From NCBI GenBank assembly GCA_963801035.1, contig CAWDDF010000002.1, forward strand, positions 124,001 through 188,000: 64,000 bases of DNA. Direction: 5' to 3'. Positions 26,861 through 35,652 of the stretch are shown here, piece by piece; the stretch's first letter is position 1; each line of letters opens with the position of its first letter. Source of the DNA: JACCZX01 sp963801035. GTDB taxonomy: Bacteria > Pseudomonadota > Gammaproteobacteria > Burkholderiales > Burkholderiaceae_F. Both the position numbers and the translations under genes were made by a program. Under the pieces are notes generated by a model. The model ran no database searches. It was not told the origin of the DNA and saw only the letters and a program-made list of their open reading frames with translations.

Positions 26861-28042
26861 ATGACTAGAAATCGATGGAGTTTCATCAGCGCGGCCGTGG
26901 TTGCGATCGCCGTGGCGGTCGCTCCCGCTGCGTCTTTCGCGCAGGCAAAGACGACCAAGATTCGAGTGCAATCGGTCATTCCGACCTCGGCCGACGAAGT
27001 GACGATGCTGAAGGAGTTTGCTGCGGATGTGACCGCACTGACCGGCGGCTCGGTGACGTTCGAGGTCTTGCCGGCGGGTGCAGTTGTCGCCGTGAACGAC
27101 ACGCTCGACGCGGTCGACAAAGGCTTGATCGAAGCAGGCTTCGCGTGGACGCATTACTGGTCGGGCAAGCATCCGGCGGCTGCGCTGTTCGGTTCGCCCG
27201 CTGCAGGTGCGGGCGTGGGCATGGACAACTTCGCGTGGGTCTCGTGGTTTCTCTACGGCGGCGGCTCGCAACTGTACGACCAGTTGTGGAAAGAGATGAA
27301 GGTCAATGTCAAGGGATTCATCCTGCAGCCGGTCGGCCCTGAGGCACTCGGTTGGTTCAAGAATCCCATCAACTCGATGGCGGACTTTCGCAAGCTGCGC
27401 TTTCGCACGCCGCCCGGAATTCCGGGTCAGATCTATAACGACATCGGCGTTGCTTCGGTCGCAATGGGAGGAGGAGACATCCTTCCGGGCCTCGAAAAGG
27501 GCGTGATCGACGCAGCCGAGTGGTGCTGCCCGAAGCCCGACATGACATTCGGCTTCCACAAAGTGCTGAAGCACTATTACCTTGAGGGTCTGCACCAGGT
27601 CGTCGTTAACGCTGATCTGTACATCAACGGCGATGTGTGGCGCAAGCTGACGCCGCTGCAGCAGAAGGCGATAGAGGTTTCTGCAAATGCATCACTGATG
27701 AAGACGGTTGCCTATCGTATTCACGAGAACGGCATCGCGCTGAAAGAGCTCACCGAGAAGCACGGCGTCATCCTGCATGACACGCCGCCCGAGTACTTCA
27801 AGGAATACGGCGCCGCTGCGTTGAAGAACTTCGAAAAGAACGCGGCGACCAATCCGTTCTTCAAGAAGGTATGGGACAGTCAGAGAGCGTGGGCCGATAC
27901 TGCGATTCCGTTCTGGGCTCGCGCGCAGAAAGCGAACGCAGCGATGGGCGGCGCCTACGCAGCTGAGCTGGCCAAGAAGAAGCCAGCCGCAGCACCCGCC
28001 GCAGCTCCAGCGGCGGCACCAGCAGCACCTGCGAAGAAGTAA
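26861..28042 (+). CDS. TRAP transporter periplasmic binding protein (DctP family)
   Basis: A 393-residue DctP-type binding protein with a signal peptide (MTRNRWSFISAAVVAIAVAV, cleavage near ASFAQA). Conserved features are KTTKIRVQSVIPTSADEV, IEAGFAWTHYW, the ligand-binding region NSMADFRKLRFRTPPGIPGQIY (its arginine is the usual carboxylate or sulfonate ligand), and EKGVIDAAEWCCPKPDMTFGFHKV. It resembles the mannitol/chloroaromatic-type TRAP subgroup. The last 20 or so residues are an unusual Ala-Pro-Lys tail. ATG 26861 follows CAGGGAGACA. It is followed by a terminator-like hairpin and dctQ-dctM, then the hpsN-like gene, pointing to dihydroxypropanesulfonate, isethionate or a similar substrate (inferred). 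Confidence 0.93.
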   Translation: MTRNRWSFISAAVVAIAVAVAPAASFAQAKTTKIRVQSVIPTSADEVTMLKEFAADVTALTGGSVTFEVLPAGAVVAVNDTLDAVDKGLIEAGFAWTHYWSGKHPAAALFGSPAAGAGVGMDNFAWVSWFLYGGGSQLYDQLWKEMKVNVKGFILQPVGPEALGWFKNPINSMADFRKLRFRTPPGIPGQIYNDIGVASVAMGGGDILPGLEKGVIDAAEWCCPKPDMTFGFHKVLKHYYLEGLHQVVVNADLYINGDVWRKLTPLQQKAIEVSANASLMKTVAYRIHENGIALKELTEKHGVILHDTPPEYFKEYGAAALKNFEKNAATNPFFKKVWDSQRAWADTAIPFWARAQKANAAMGGAYAAELAKKKPAAAPAAAPAAAPAAPAKK

Positions 28043-28056
28043 CGATTGGCGATGAT

Positions 28057-28089
28057 GGGCCGCGAGGTCGCACTCGCGGTCCATTTTTA
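28057..28089 (+). terminator. Hairpin plus T-run between dctP and dctQ
   Basis: GGGCCGCGAG (28057-28066) pairs with CTCGCGGTCC (28073-28082) over ten positions with one G-T pair and a 6-base loop. ATTTTTAT follows immediately. This is the shape of an intrinsic terminator. Placed after the binding-protein gene it would act as a partial attenuator, giving more DctP than DctQM. Confidence 0.7.
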
Positions 28090-28131
28090 TTGCCCCGAGC
28101 AACGTCAGGTGCTTCAAGCGACCAGAGGACG

Positions 28132-28731
28132 ATGCAGCAAGAACACAATCTGACCGACGAGATGATCGCCGGCCGGCGGCCGGACTCGCACGACCACCTG
28201 CCCGAGGACATGCCGCGGTGGATGTCGCACACGATCGTCGCGATCGACACGTTTAGCCTATGGGTCGGACGCGCAGTGAGCTGGCTAACGCTGCCGCTGA
28301 TGTTCGCTATGGCGTACGAGGTCTTCGCCCGCTACTTTTTCGTCGCCCCGACGGTATGGGCCTACGACATCAGCCGCATGATTTACGGCGCGATGTTCGT
28401 ACTCGGTGCGGCATATGCGCTTTCCAAGGGCGTGCACATTCGCTCGGATTTTCTCTATCGAAAGTGGTCGGTTCAAACGCAGGGCCGGATCGACACGGCG
28501 CTGTATGTGTTCTGCTACTTCCCGGCGATGATCATATTCATGTGGGTCGCCTCGCAATGGGCCTGGACTTCGGTCGTGCGTGGTGAGCGTGGCACCGACA
28601 CTGCGTTCATGCCGCTGCTCGGGCCGGTCAAGAGTGCGTTACCGATCGGCATCGCGTTCCTGATCGTGCAGGGTATTTCCGAGGTGTTGAAGAGTTGGCA
28701 TGCCGCGCGCAAGGGGCAGTGGCCGATATGA
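28132..28731 (+). CDS. TRAP transporter small permease (DctQ family)
   Basis: A 199-residue membrane protein with four hydrophobic segments and the DctQ motif: a first helix (VSWLTLPLMFAMAYEVFARYFF), then APTVWAYDISRMIYGAMFVLGAAYALSKGVHIRSDF, which carries the conserved E/Y-R and GHV-like stretch. The N-terminus is about 40 residues longer than in minimal DctQ. It starts at ATG 28132 after AGAGGAC. It forms the complex with DctM encoded 49 bp downstream. Confidence 0.9.
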   Translation: MQQEHNLTDEMIAGRRPDSHDHLPEDMPRWMSHTIVAIDTFSLWVGRAVSWLTLPLMFAMAYEVFARYFFVAPTVWAYDISRMIYGAMFVLGAAYALSKGVHIRSDFLYRKWSVQTQGRIDTALYVFCYFPAMIIFMWVASQWAWTSVVRGERGTDTAFMPLLGPVKSALPIGIAFLIVQGISEVLKSWHAARKGQWPI

Positions 28732-28780
28732 GCCCGTGCTCCAGCTTGGCGGGCCTGGCCGCAGGCCGTAGGGTGCATCC

Positions 28781-30100
28781 ATGAGCCCGGAAATGATCGG
28801 CTTCATCATGATCGCGGCGATGCTCGCGGGGATCTTCGTCGGGTTCCCGATCTCGTTCACGCTGATCTTCCTCGGGCTTGCGTTCGGCTACTGGGGGTTC
28901 GGCGAGCTCGTCTTCTACTTGATGACGTTGCAATTCAACGCAACGATGATGGAGCAGACACTCGCAGCGGTGCCGCTGTTTGTCTTCATGGGAATCATGA
29001 TGGAGCAGGCGAACCTGATGGAACGTCTGTTCGACGCTGTGCAGAAGATGTTGTCACGTGTGCGCGGCTCGCTCTATCTGGCGGTGATGTTCGTCGCGAC
29101 GATCTTCGCCGCCGCTACCGGCATCGTCGGTGCGTCAGTGACGATTCTGGGCATCATGGCCGGCAAGTCGATGATTCGCTCAGGCTATGACGTGAAGTTG
29201 TCCTCGGGCCTGATTGCTGCGGGCGGCACGCTCGGCATTCTGATACCGCCCTCGATCATGCTGGTGGTGATGGGTCCGGTGCTCGAAGTGCCTGTGACAA
29301 CGCTGTTCGCAGCGGCGATCGTGCCCGGACTGCTGCTCGCGTTGATGTTCACCGGCTACGCAATGATCCGTTGCCTGATTAATCCTGCGCTCGGACCAGC
29401 GTTGCCCAAGGAAATGCAGCCGACCAGTATGCGCGAGGTTTGGCTGCAGTTCCTGCAGGGGTTGGTGCCACCCGCTGCATTGGTGTTGGCAGCGCTCGGC
29501 AGCATCGTGTTCGGGCTCGCGACACCGACCGAAGGTGCCGCGTGCGGCGCACTCGGAGCATTGCTGCTCACCGCCGCCTACCGGCGGCTCACCTGGCGGA
29601 ACCTGAAGGACGCGCTGGTCAAGACGCTCGAGATTACGGTACTGATTCTGTTCCTGGTGGCGGCATCGAACTTTTTCGGCGCAGTGTTCGCGCGGTTGGG
29701 CACCCCGACGATGATCACTGAGGTGCTGCTCGGGTTCGATCTGAACCCGTACGTGATGCTCTTCATCATCATGGGGCTTATTTTTTTGTTGGGATGGCCG
29801 CTCGAATGGGTGCCGATCGTGCTGATCGTGGTCCCATTCTTGTTGCCACTAGTGCGCACCGCGGGGTTCGACCTCGCCTGGTTCGGCATCCTTGTCGCCG
29901 TTAACCTGCAAACTGCTTGGTTGTCGCCGCCGGTGGCGATGTCGGCCTATTTCTTGAAGGGCGTCGTGCCCGAGTGGGAACTCGGAGACATCTACAAGGG
30001 CATGCTGCAGTTCATGGGGTTGCAGCTTCTCGTACTGCTGCTGATCATTGCGTTTCCGCAAATCGCGTTGTGGATGCCAGAGTATCTATATGGAAAATGA
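28781..30100 (+). CDS. TRAP transporter large permease (DctM family)
   Basis: A 439-residue, twelve-segment ion-coupled permease. Typical DctM blocks are GIFVGFPISFTLIFLGLAFGY, FATIFAAATGIVGASVTILGIMAGKSMIRSGYD, the LIAAGGTLGILIPPSIMLVVMG signature, and the C-terminal LVAVNLQTAWLSPPVAMSAYFLKGV. It starts at ATG 28781 without a strong ribosome site. A small GGCCTG/CAGGCC hairpin sits at 28752-28767 in the preceding gap. It ends four bases before the hpsN-like gene, so transport and oxidation are tightly coupled genetically. Confidence 0.95.
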   Translation: MSPEMIGFIMIAAMLAGIFVGFPISFTLIFLGLAFGYWGFGELVFYLMTLQFNATMMEQTLAAVPLFVFMGIMMEQANLMERLFDAVQKMLSRVRGSLYLAVMFVATIFAAATGIVGASVTILGIMAGKSMIRSGYDVKLSSGLIAAGGTLGILIPPSIMLVVMGPVLEVPVTTLFAAAIVPGLLLALMFTGYAMIRCLINPALGPALPKEMQPTSMREVWLQFLQGLVPPAALVLAALGSIVFGLATPTEGAACGALGALLLTAAYRRLTWRNLKDALVKTLEITVLILFLVAASNFFGAVFARLGTPTMITEVLLGFDLNPYVMLFIIMGLIFLLGWPLEWVPIVLIVVPFLLPLVRTAGFDLAWFGILVAVNLQTAWLSPPVAMSAYFLKGVVPEWELGDIYKGMLQFMGLQLLVLLLIIAFPQIALWMPEYLYGK

Positions 30101-30103
30101 ACT

Positions 30104-31417
30104 ATGGCAATCAGTTATCTAAAGAAGGCGGCCAAGACGCCGGCGACTGAGTCGGATGCGGCGCGCAGGGTCGTCGATGAAATGCTGGCGACGATTAAGC
30201 GCGAGGGCGAGGCCGCCGTTCGCGATTACGCGCAGAAACTCGACAACTGGAGCGGCGACATCGTCGTCAGCAGCGAGGAAATCGAACGCCGAACACACGA
30301 CATCGAGCCGAGTATCAAGCGCGACATCGAGTTTGCGACAGCGCAGGTGCGCAGCTTCGCGCTCGCACAGCGTGAGTCAATGCATGAGTTTTCCGTCGAA
30401 GTGCAGCCGGGCCTCGTTGCCGGACAGCGCCTGATTCCGGTCAACGTGGCCGGCTGTTACGTGCCGACCGGCCGCTATGCGCACATTGCTTCCGCATACA
30501 TGACGATCGCCACAGCCAAGGCGGCCGGTGTCCCGACGGTCATTGCGTGTTCTACGCCTTACAAGGGTGAAGGCATTCATCCGCACGTGCTGTATGCAAT
30601 GAAGGTCGCGGGCGCGGATGTCGTAATGACGCTGGGTGGCGTGCAGGCGATCGCGACGCTCGCTCGAGGACTATTCACTGGAAAACCGGCCGACATCATC
30701 GTCGGCCCGGGCAACAAGTACGTTGCCGAGGCCAAGCGCGCGCTGTTCGGTGAGGTCGGCATCGACGTGTTTGCCGGACCTTCGGAGGTCGCCGTTATCG
30801 CCGACGACTCTGCAGATGCCGCCATCGTGGCGAGCGATCTCGTCGGCCAGGCGGAGCACGGGCACGAATCACCCGCATGGCTGTTCACCGATTCGCGCGC
30901 GATTGCCGAAGAAGTAATGCGACAGGTGCCGGCGCTGATCGAAGCGCTTCCCGCTGCGGCGCGAGACGCCGCCGGTTCGGCGTGGCGCGATTACGGCGAA
31001 GTCGTTTTATGTGGCAGTCGCGAGGAAGTCGCACAAGTGTCCGATCGTTATGCATCGGAACACCTGGAAGTGCATGCGAAGGATCTGGACTGGTGGCTCG
31101 CGAGACTTACCTGTTACGGCTCTCTGTTCTTGGGCGAGGAGACGACGGTCGCGTTTGGTGACAAGGCATCTGGTCCGAACCATGTGCTGCCGACGCGGGG
31201 CGCAGCGCGCTATTCAGGCGGACTATCAGTCCATAAATTCATAAAGACAGTAACGTGGCAGCGCATGACACGTGCGGCCAATCACACAATCGCTCCCACC
31301 ACAGCGCGCATCTCTCGGCTAGAGGGAATGGAAGCGCACGCACGTACCGCTGACGATCGGCTCGCCAAGTATTTTCCCGACGAGCGCTTCGAGCTCGGCG
31401 CGCGCATCGAGTCGTGA
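30104..31417 (+). CDS. hpsN: Sulfopropanediol 3-dehydrogenase-like protein (HisD family)
   Basis: A 437-residue member of the histidinol dehydrogenase family. Zinc and catalytic residues of HisD are retained: Gln and His in VGQAEHGHESP, the Glu-His pair in YASEHLEVH, the Asp of GDKASGPNHVLPT, and the late His of LEGMEAHARTADD. It is not in a his operon but follows a TRAP transporter and precedes an SDR. That matches hpsN, which oxidises 2,3-dihydroxypropane-1-sulfonate (DHPS) to (R)-sulfolactate with two NAD+. The opening MAISYLKKAAKTPATES also fits my recollection of HpsN. The product would feed suyAB at 54.6 kb. Other HisD-like polyol dehydrogenases remain possible. Confidence 0.82.
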   Translation: MAISYLKKAAKTPATESDAARRVVDEMLATIKREGEAAVRDYAQKLDNWSGDIVVSSEEIERRTHDIEPSIKRDIEFATAQVRSFALAQRESMHEFSVEVQPGLVAGQRLIPVNVAGCYVPTGRYAHIASAYMTIATAKAAGVPTVIACSTPYKGEGIHPHVLYAMKVAGADVVMTLGGVQAIATLARGLFTGKPADIIVGPGNKYVAEAKRALFGEVGIDVFAGPSEVAVIADDSADAAIVASDLVGQAEHGHESPAWLFTDSRAIAEEVMRQVPALIEALPAAARDAAGSAWRDYGEVVLCGSREEVAQVSDRYASEHLEVHAKDLDWWLARLTCYGSLFLGEETTVAFGDKASGPNHVLPTRGAARYSGGLSVHKFIKTVTWQRMTRAANHTIAPTTARISRLEGMEAHARTADDRLAKYFPDERFELGARIES

Positions 31418-32181
31418 CGGCGCCCGCGCGCTTTGACCTCAACGGAGCGGTGGCCCTGGTGACGGGCGCAGGCTCAGGAATAGGACGAGAAATTGCAAGC
31501 GCATTAGCGGAGGCCGGCGCCGCGATTATCTTGGTCGGGCGCCGCACAGAACAGCTTGCGTCGGTACGACGCGAGATCGAGTCAGCCGGCGGCCGCGCAG
31601 CGACTCTGAGCGCTGATCTTTCAGATCGTGAGGCACTGTCGGTCGCCGCCAAGCAGGCGCCATCGTTCTTCGGTGTTCCTGACATTGTCGTGAACGCGGC
31701 GGGCATCAACATTCGCAAGCCGATTCTGGAAGTCAGTCCCGCCGACTGGGACGCCGTACTGGCGATCAATTTAGCTGCGCCGTTCTTCCTGTCGCAGGCG
31801 TTGGCGCCCGCGATGATCTCGAAGGGATGGGGACGCATCATCAACATCGCTTCGCTGCAGTCAGTGCGCGCGTTTCCGATGGGAGCAACCTATGGGGCTT
31901 CCAAAGGCGGACTGGCACAGCTGACACGCGCCCAGGCGGAAGCGTGGTCGCGCCACGGTGTTACTGCGAACGCGATCGCGCCGGGATTTTTCGCAACTGA
32001 GCTGACGGCACAAGTCGTCAGCGACTCCGCGCGCTGGCAGAAAATGGCCGACAGCACATTTGCCGGTCGCAATGGCGAGCTGTCCGATCTGCGCGGCACA
32101 GCGGTGTTTCTCGCCAGCCGTGCATCGGACTACGTTACGGGTCAGACGATTTTTGTGGACGGCGGATTCTCAGCCGGCTGA
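31414..32181 (+). CDS. Short-chain dehydrogenase, possible DHPS dehydrogenase (HpsO/HpsP-like)
   Basis: A 255-residue classical SDR: ALVTGAGSGIGREIASALAEAGA (cofactor site), DIVVNAAGINIRKPI (NAAG variant), catalytic Ser in IINIASLQSV and YxxxK in TYGASKGGLAQ. The C-terminus has ASDYVTGQTIFVDGGFSAG. GTG 31414 overlaps the hpsN stop, showing translational coupling. In the described DHPS pathway, hpsO and hpsP encode dehydrogenases that invert (R)-DHPS to (S)-DHPS before HpsN acts. Only one SDR is present here, so it might do one half of that inversion or a related alcohol oxidation. The family call is firm and the role inferred from coupling. Confidence 0.85.
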   Translation: MTAPARFDLNGAVALVTGAGSGIGREIASALAEAGAAIILVGRRTEQLASVRREIESAGGRAATLSADLSDREALSVAAKQAPSFFGVPDIVVNAAGINIRKPILEVSPADWDAVLAINLAAPFFLSQALAPAMISKGWGRIINIASLQSVRAFPMGATYGASKGGLAQLTRAQAEAWSRHGVTANAIAPGFFATELTAQVVSDSARWQKMADSTFAGRNGELSDLRGTAVFLASRASDYVTGQTIFVDGGFSAG

Positions 32182-32184
32182 CCC

Positions 32185-33803
32185 ATGCAGGCTCGGCAAG
32201 ATGTGCAATACGACTACATCGTTGTCGGTGCAGGCTCGGCCGGCTGCGTGCTGGCGGCGCGCTTATCCGAAGATCCGCAAACGCGAGTGCTGTCTGCTGG
32301 AAGCCGGACCTGCCGATCGATCGATCTGGATTCACCTGCCGATTGGTTATGGCAAGACGATGTGGGACAGCCGATACAACTGGTGCTTCCACACCGATCC
32401 CGAGCCGAGTATGAACGGACGCCGCATTTACTGGCCGCGCGGAAAGACGTTGGGCGGATCGAGCGCCATCAACGGACTCATCTACATCCGTGGGCAACGT
32501 GAGGACTATGACCAATGGCGTGCGCTCGGCAATGTCGGCTGGAGCTACGACGATGTGCTGCCGTACTTCATTCGCAACGAGTGCAACGAGCGCGGTTCCA
32601 GTCCATTTCACGGCGACAACGGACCGTTGAAGGTGTCCAATATTGCACACAGGCACGTGCTGATCGATGCATTCATCGACGGCGCAGCATCGCTCGGCAT
32701 TCCCCGTAACGATGACTTCAATGGACCGACGCAGCATGGTGCTGGGTACTTTCAGCTGACCACTCACAACGGTTGGCGCAGCAGCGCGGCGACCGCGTAT
32801 TTAAAGCCCGCGCGCCGTAGACCGAACCTGCGCATCGAGACAGGTGCGCATGCGACGCAACTCATGCTTGAAGGGCGGCGTGCGAGCGGTATCCGCTATC
32901 GGCAAAACGGTCGCGATTTGGAAGCGCGATGCTCACGCGAAGTGCTGCTGACGGCGGGCGCGCTGCAATCACCGCAGCTGTTGCAGCTATCCGGCATCGG
33001 TCCGGCCGGGCTGCTGACGGAACACGGGATCAATGTCGTGCATGACCTTCCCGGCGTTGGCGAGAACCTGCAGGACCATCTGCAGATTCGGCTGATCTAC
33101 GAATGCACGCAGCCCATTACGACCAACGACGAGCTGCGTTCGCTGTTTGGGCGCATCAAGATCGGATTGCAATGGCTGATCGCACGGCGTGGTCCGCTCG
33201 CGATCGGCATCAATCAGGGCGGCTGCTTCATGCGGGCGCTGGCCGAGTCGGCGACGCCCGATATTCAGTTTCACGTTGCCACTTTGTCGGCCGATGTCGC
33301 CGGCGGTGCGGTGCATGCGATTTTCCGGGTTCACTCTGTCGATCTGCCAGCTGCGGCCCGCATCACGCGGCCGAGTTGCGATCCGCTCACCCGATCCGAT
33401 GCAGCCGCCGTCGATGCGCCCGAATTATCTGACGGAGGAGATCGATCGCCGCACGACTGTCGCCGGTATGCGGGCGGCGCGCGCAATCGCGCAGTCGGCA
33501 CCGATGCGTCCCTTCGTTGAGCGTGAAGTGCATCCCGGTTCTAAGGCGATCGACGATCCAGCGTTGCTCGAATTTGCCCGCAACAACGGCGCGACGATTT
33601 TTCATCCGTCATGCACGTGCAAGATGGGCAATGATCCGATGGCGGTCGTCGACGCGCGCTTGCGCGTGCACGGCATCGACGGTCTACGAGTGGTCGACTG
33701 CTCGATCATGCCGTTGCTGGTAAGCGGCAATACGAACGCTCCAGTGATGATGATTGCCGAGAAGGCTGTCGACATGATCCGCGAGGACGCGCGGCTGCGC
33801 TGA
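32185..33803 (+). CDS. GMC-family FAD alcohol dehydrogenase, candidate isethionate dehydrogenase, two frameshifts
   Basis: A choline-dehydrogenase-like GMC oxidoreductase of about 539 codons. It has the FAD motif DYIVVGAGSAGCVLAARLSEDP at the start, GMC signature 1 (YWPRGKTLGGSSAINGLIYIRGQ) and signature 2 (LLTAGALQSPQLLQLSGIGP). The catalytic His region is FHPSCTCKMG and the Asn region VSGNTNAPVMMIAEKA. One indel near 32293 breaks the first Rossmann fold and another near 33323 precedes FTLSICQLRPASRGRV. It follows the SDR by 3 bp. The isethionate dehydrogenase IseJ of Cupriavidus belongs to this family, so oxidation of isethionate to sulfoacetaldehyde is a reasonable hypothesis. Choline or another alcohol cannot be excluded. 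Confidence 0.82.
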
Positions 33804-34050
33804 GCTAATCGAACCAAACCCGGCGCGTAACGACATCGGCCGCACGATCGCTCCATCAAGGTGTATGGTGTTCCGCACGGGTGCGGGTGAAAGCACGGAT
33901 TGTGTTGGTGCCGATGGCCGATTTACTTTAAAGGGCTGTGATCGTCAGCGCGCAAGGGTTAAATTACTAGATGGATAGCGCTGGATCGTGGCCAACGTAA
34001 CGCCGAGCTAGGTTGCTCCCCGTAATGTTGTTTTTGGCAAGGAGAACACC

Positions 34051-35637
34051 ATGAACGCTGCACTTTATCGACTCGCAGGTATTGCCGCGCTGATAAGCGT
34101 GGCAGTCGTACCCGCTCCGGCGCTAGCGCAGAGCCAGAAGGTCCTCAAATTCATCCCACAGGCGGATCTGCGCATCCTCGATCCAATCAGCACCACGGCG
34201 TACATCACCCGCAATCACGGCTACATGGTGTACGACACGCTGTTTGCGATGGACGAGAAGTTTCAAGTCAAGCCGCAGATGGTCGACAAGTTCGACGTGA
34301 GCAAGGATCAGCTCACCTACACCTTCACCTTGCGCGACGGTCTCAAATTCCACGATGGTCAGCCGGTGCGATCAGCCGACTGCATCGCGTCGATCGATCG
34401 ATGGAGCAAACGAGACGCGCTCGGCCAAAAGCTCGCTGAAGCGACCGAATCGTGGTCTGCAGTCGACGATAAGACCTTTCGCCTAAAGCTGAAGAAGCCT
34501 TTCCCACTTACGCTGGAAGCGCTCGCAAAGCCATCGTCGAACGTGCCTTTCATCATGCCCGAGCGAATTGCGAAGACCGATCCTTTCAAGAATATCGACG
34601 ATCCGATCGGCTCCGGTCCTTTCAAATTCGTCAAAGCGGAATGGGTGCCTGGAAACAAAGTGGTGTACGTCAAGAACACCGACTATGTGCCCCGCAAGGA
34701 GCCGCCCTCCTGGGCATCGGGAGGCAAAGTGGTCAAGGTCGACCGAGTTGAGTGGATTTACATTCCTGATTCGGCCACGGCGGCGGCGGCGCTTAGCGCG
34801 GGCGAAGCCGATTGGTGGGAAAACCTGCCAGCAGATCTGATTCCGCTGCTTTCCCGAAACAAGAGCATCACAGTCAAGAATATTGACCCGATGGGTTCGA
34901 TGGGAATGATCCGCTTTAACTTCCTGCACCCGCCCTTCAACAACGTCAAGATGCGCCAGGCGCTGCTGTATGCGATCAACCAGCCGGATTATGTGGTCGG
35001 TATTGCAGGCGACCCGAAGAACGGGAACCCGTGCTATTCCTATTTCACTTGCGGCACGCCGCTCGCATCCGAGGTTGCGGCAGACCCGCTGAAAGGCAAG
35101 CGCGATCTGGAGAAAGCGAAGCAACTTATCAAGGAGTCGGGCTACAAGGGCGAAAAAATCGTGATCATCGACGCGACCGACCAGCCGATGGTGCATGCGC
35201 AATCGCTGATAACGCTCGATTTGCTGAAGAAGCTCGGCCTCAATGCGGAAGTGCAAGCGGGAGACTGGGGTACGTTGATTACGCGTCGCGCGGTGAGAGA
35301 GCCTCCGGAAAAAGGCGGCTGGAATATCTTCCATACCTGGATCGTGGGACCTGACATGGTGAACCCCGCGGTAAATTTCCCGATCCGTGGCACCGGCGAC
35401 AAAGCCTGGTTCGGGTGGCCGACCGATGCCAAGCTCGAAGAGCTGCGCGAAGCCTGGTTCAATGCGACCGATCAAGCCAGCTCCAAAAAGGCGGCAGACG
35501 CAGTGCAGGCGCGAGCGTACGAATTCGTACCGTTCATTACCACCGCGCAATTCATCCTTCCAACGGCGTATCGCTCGAACATCTCAGGGGTCATCATTGC
35601 GCCGATCGCGTTCCTCTGGAATGTTGAGAAGAAGTAA
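34051..35637 (+). CDS. Peptide-type ABC transporter substrate-binding protein (SBP family 5)
   Basis: A 528-residue periplasmic binding protein with a signal peptide ending ALAQSQ and the family-5 pattern: ILDPISTTAYITRNHGYMVYDTLF, TYTFTLRDGLKFHDGQPVRSADCIASI, DPIGSGPFKFVKAEWVPGNKVVYVKN, VKMRQALLYAINQPDYV. The start is ATG 34051 after GCAAGGAGAAC. It heads a complete five-gene importer (binding protein, two permeases, two ATPases). Family-5 proteins bind peptides, opines, glycosides and other amides. The convergent amidase at 39469 suggests an amide substrate, possibly a taurine conjugate given the sulfonate context (speculative). Confidence 0.93.
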   Translation: MNAALYRLAGIAALISVAVVPAPALAQSQKVLKFIPQADLRILDPISTTAYITRNHGYMVYDTLFAMDEKFQVKPQMVDKFDVSKDQLTYTFTLRDGLKFHDGQPVRSADCIASIDRWSKRDALGQKLAEATESWSAVDDKTFRLKLKKPFPLTLEALAKPSSNVPFIMPERIAKTDPFKNIDDPIGSGPFKFVKAEWVPGNKVVYVKNTDYVPRKEPPSWASGGKVVKVDRVEWIYIPDSATAAAALSAGEADWWENLPADLIPLLSRNKSITVKNIDPMGSMGMIRFNFLHPPFNNVKMRQALLYAINQPDYVVGIAGDPKNGNPCYSYFTCGTPLASEVAADPLKGKRDLEKAKQLIKESGYKGEKIVIIDATDQPMVHAQSLITLDLLKKLGLNAEVQAGDWGTLITRRAVREPPEKGGWNIFHTWIVGPDMVNPAVNFPIRGTGDKAWFGWPTDAKLEELREAWFNATDQASSKKAADAVQARAYEFVPFITTAQFILPTAYRSNISGVIIAPIAFLWNVEKK

Positions 35638-35652
35638 GGCGCTGGCACATCG

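Noticed and set aside
30104..31417. Histidinol dehydrogenase of histidine synthesis (hisD)
   Set aside because: All HisD metal ligands are present, but no other his genes are near. The gene is coupled to a TRAP transporter and an SDR as in DHPS degradation, so the HpsN role is preferred.
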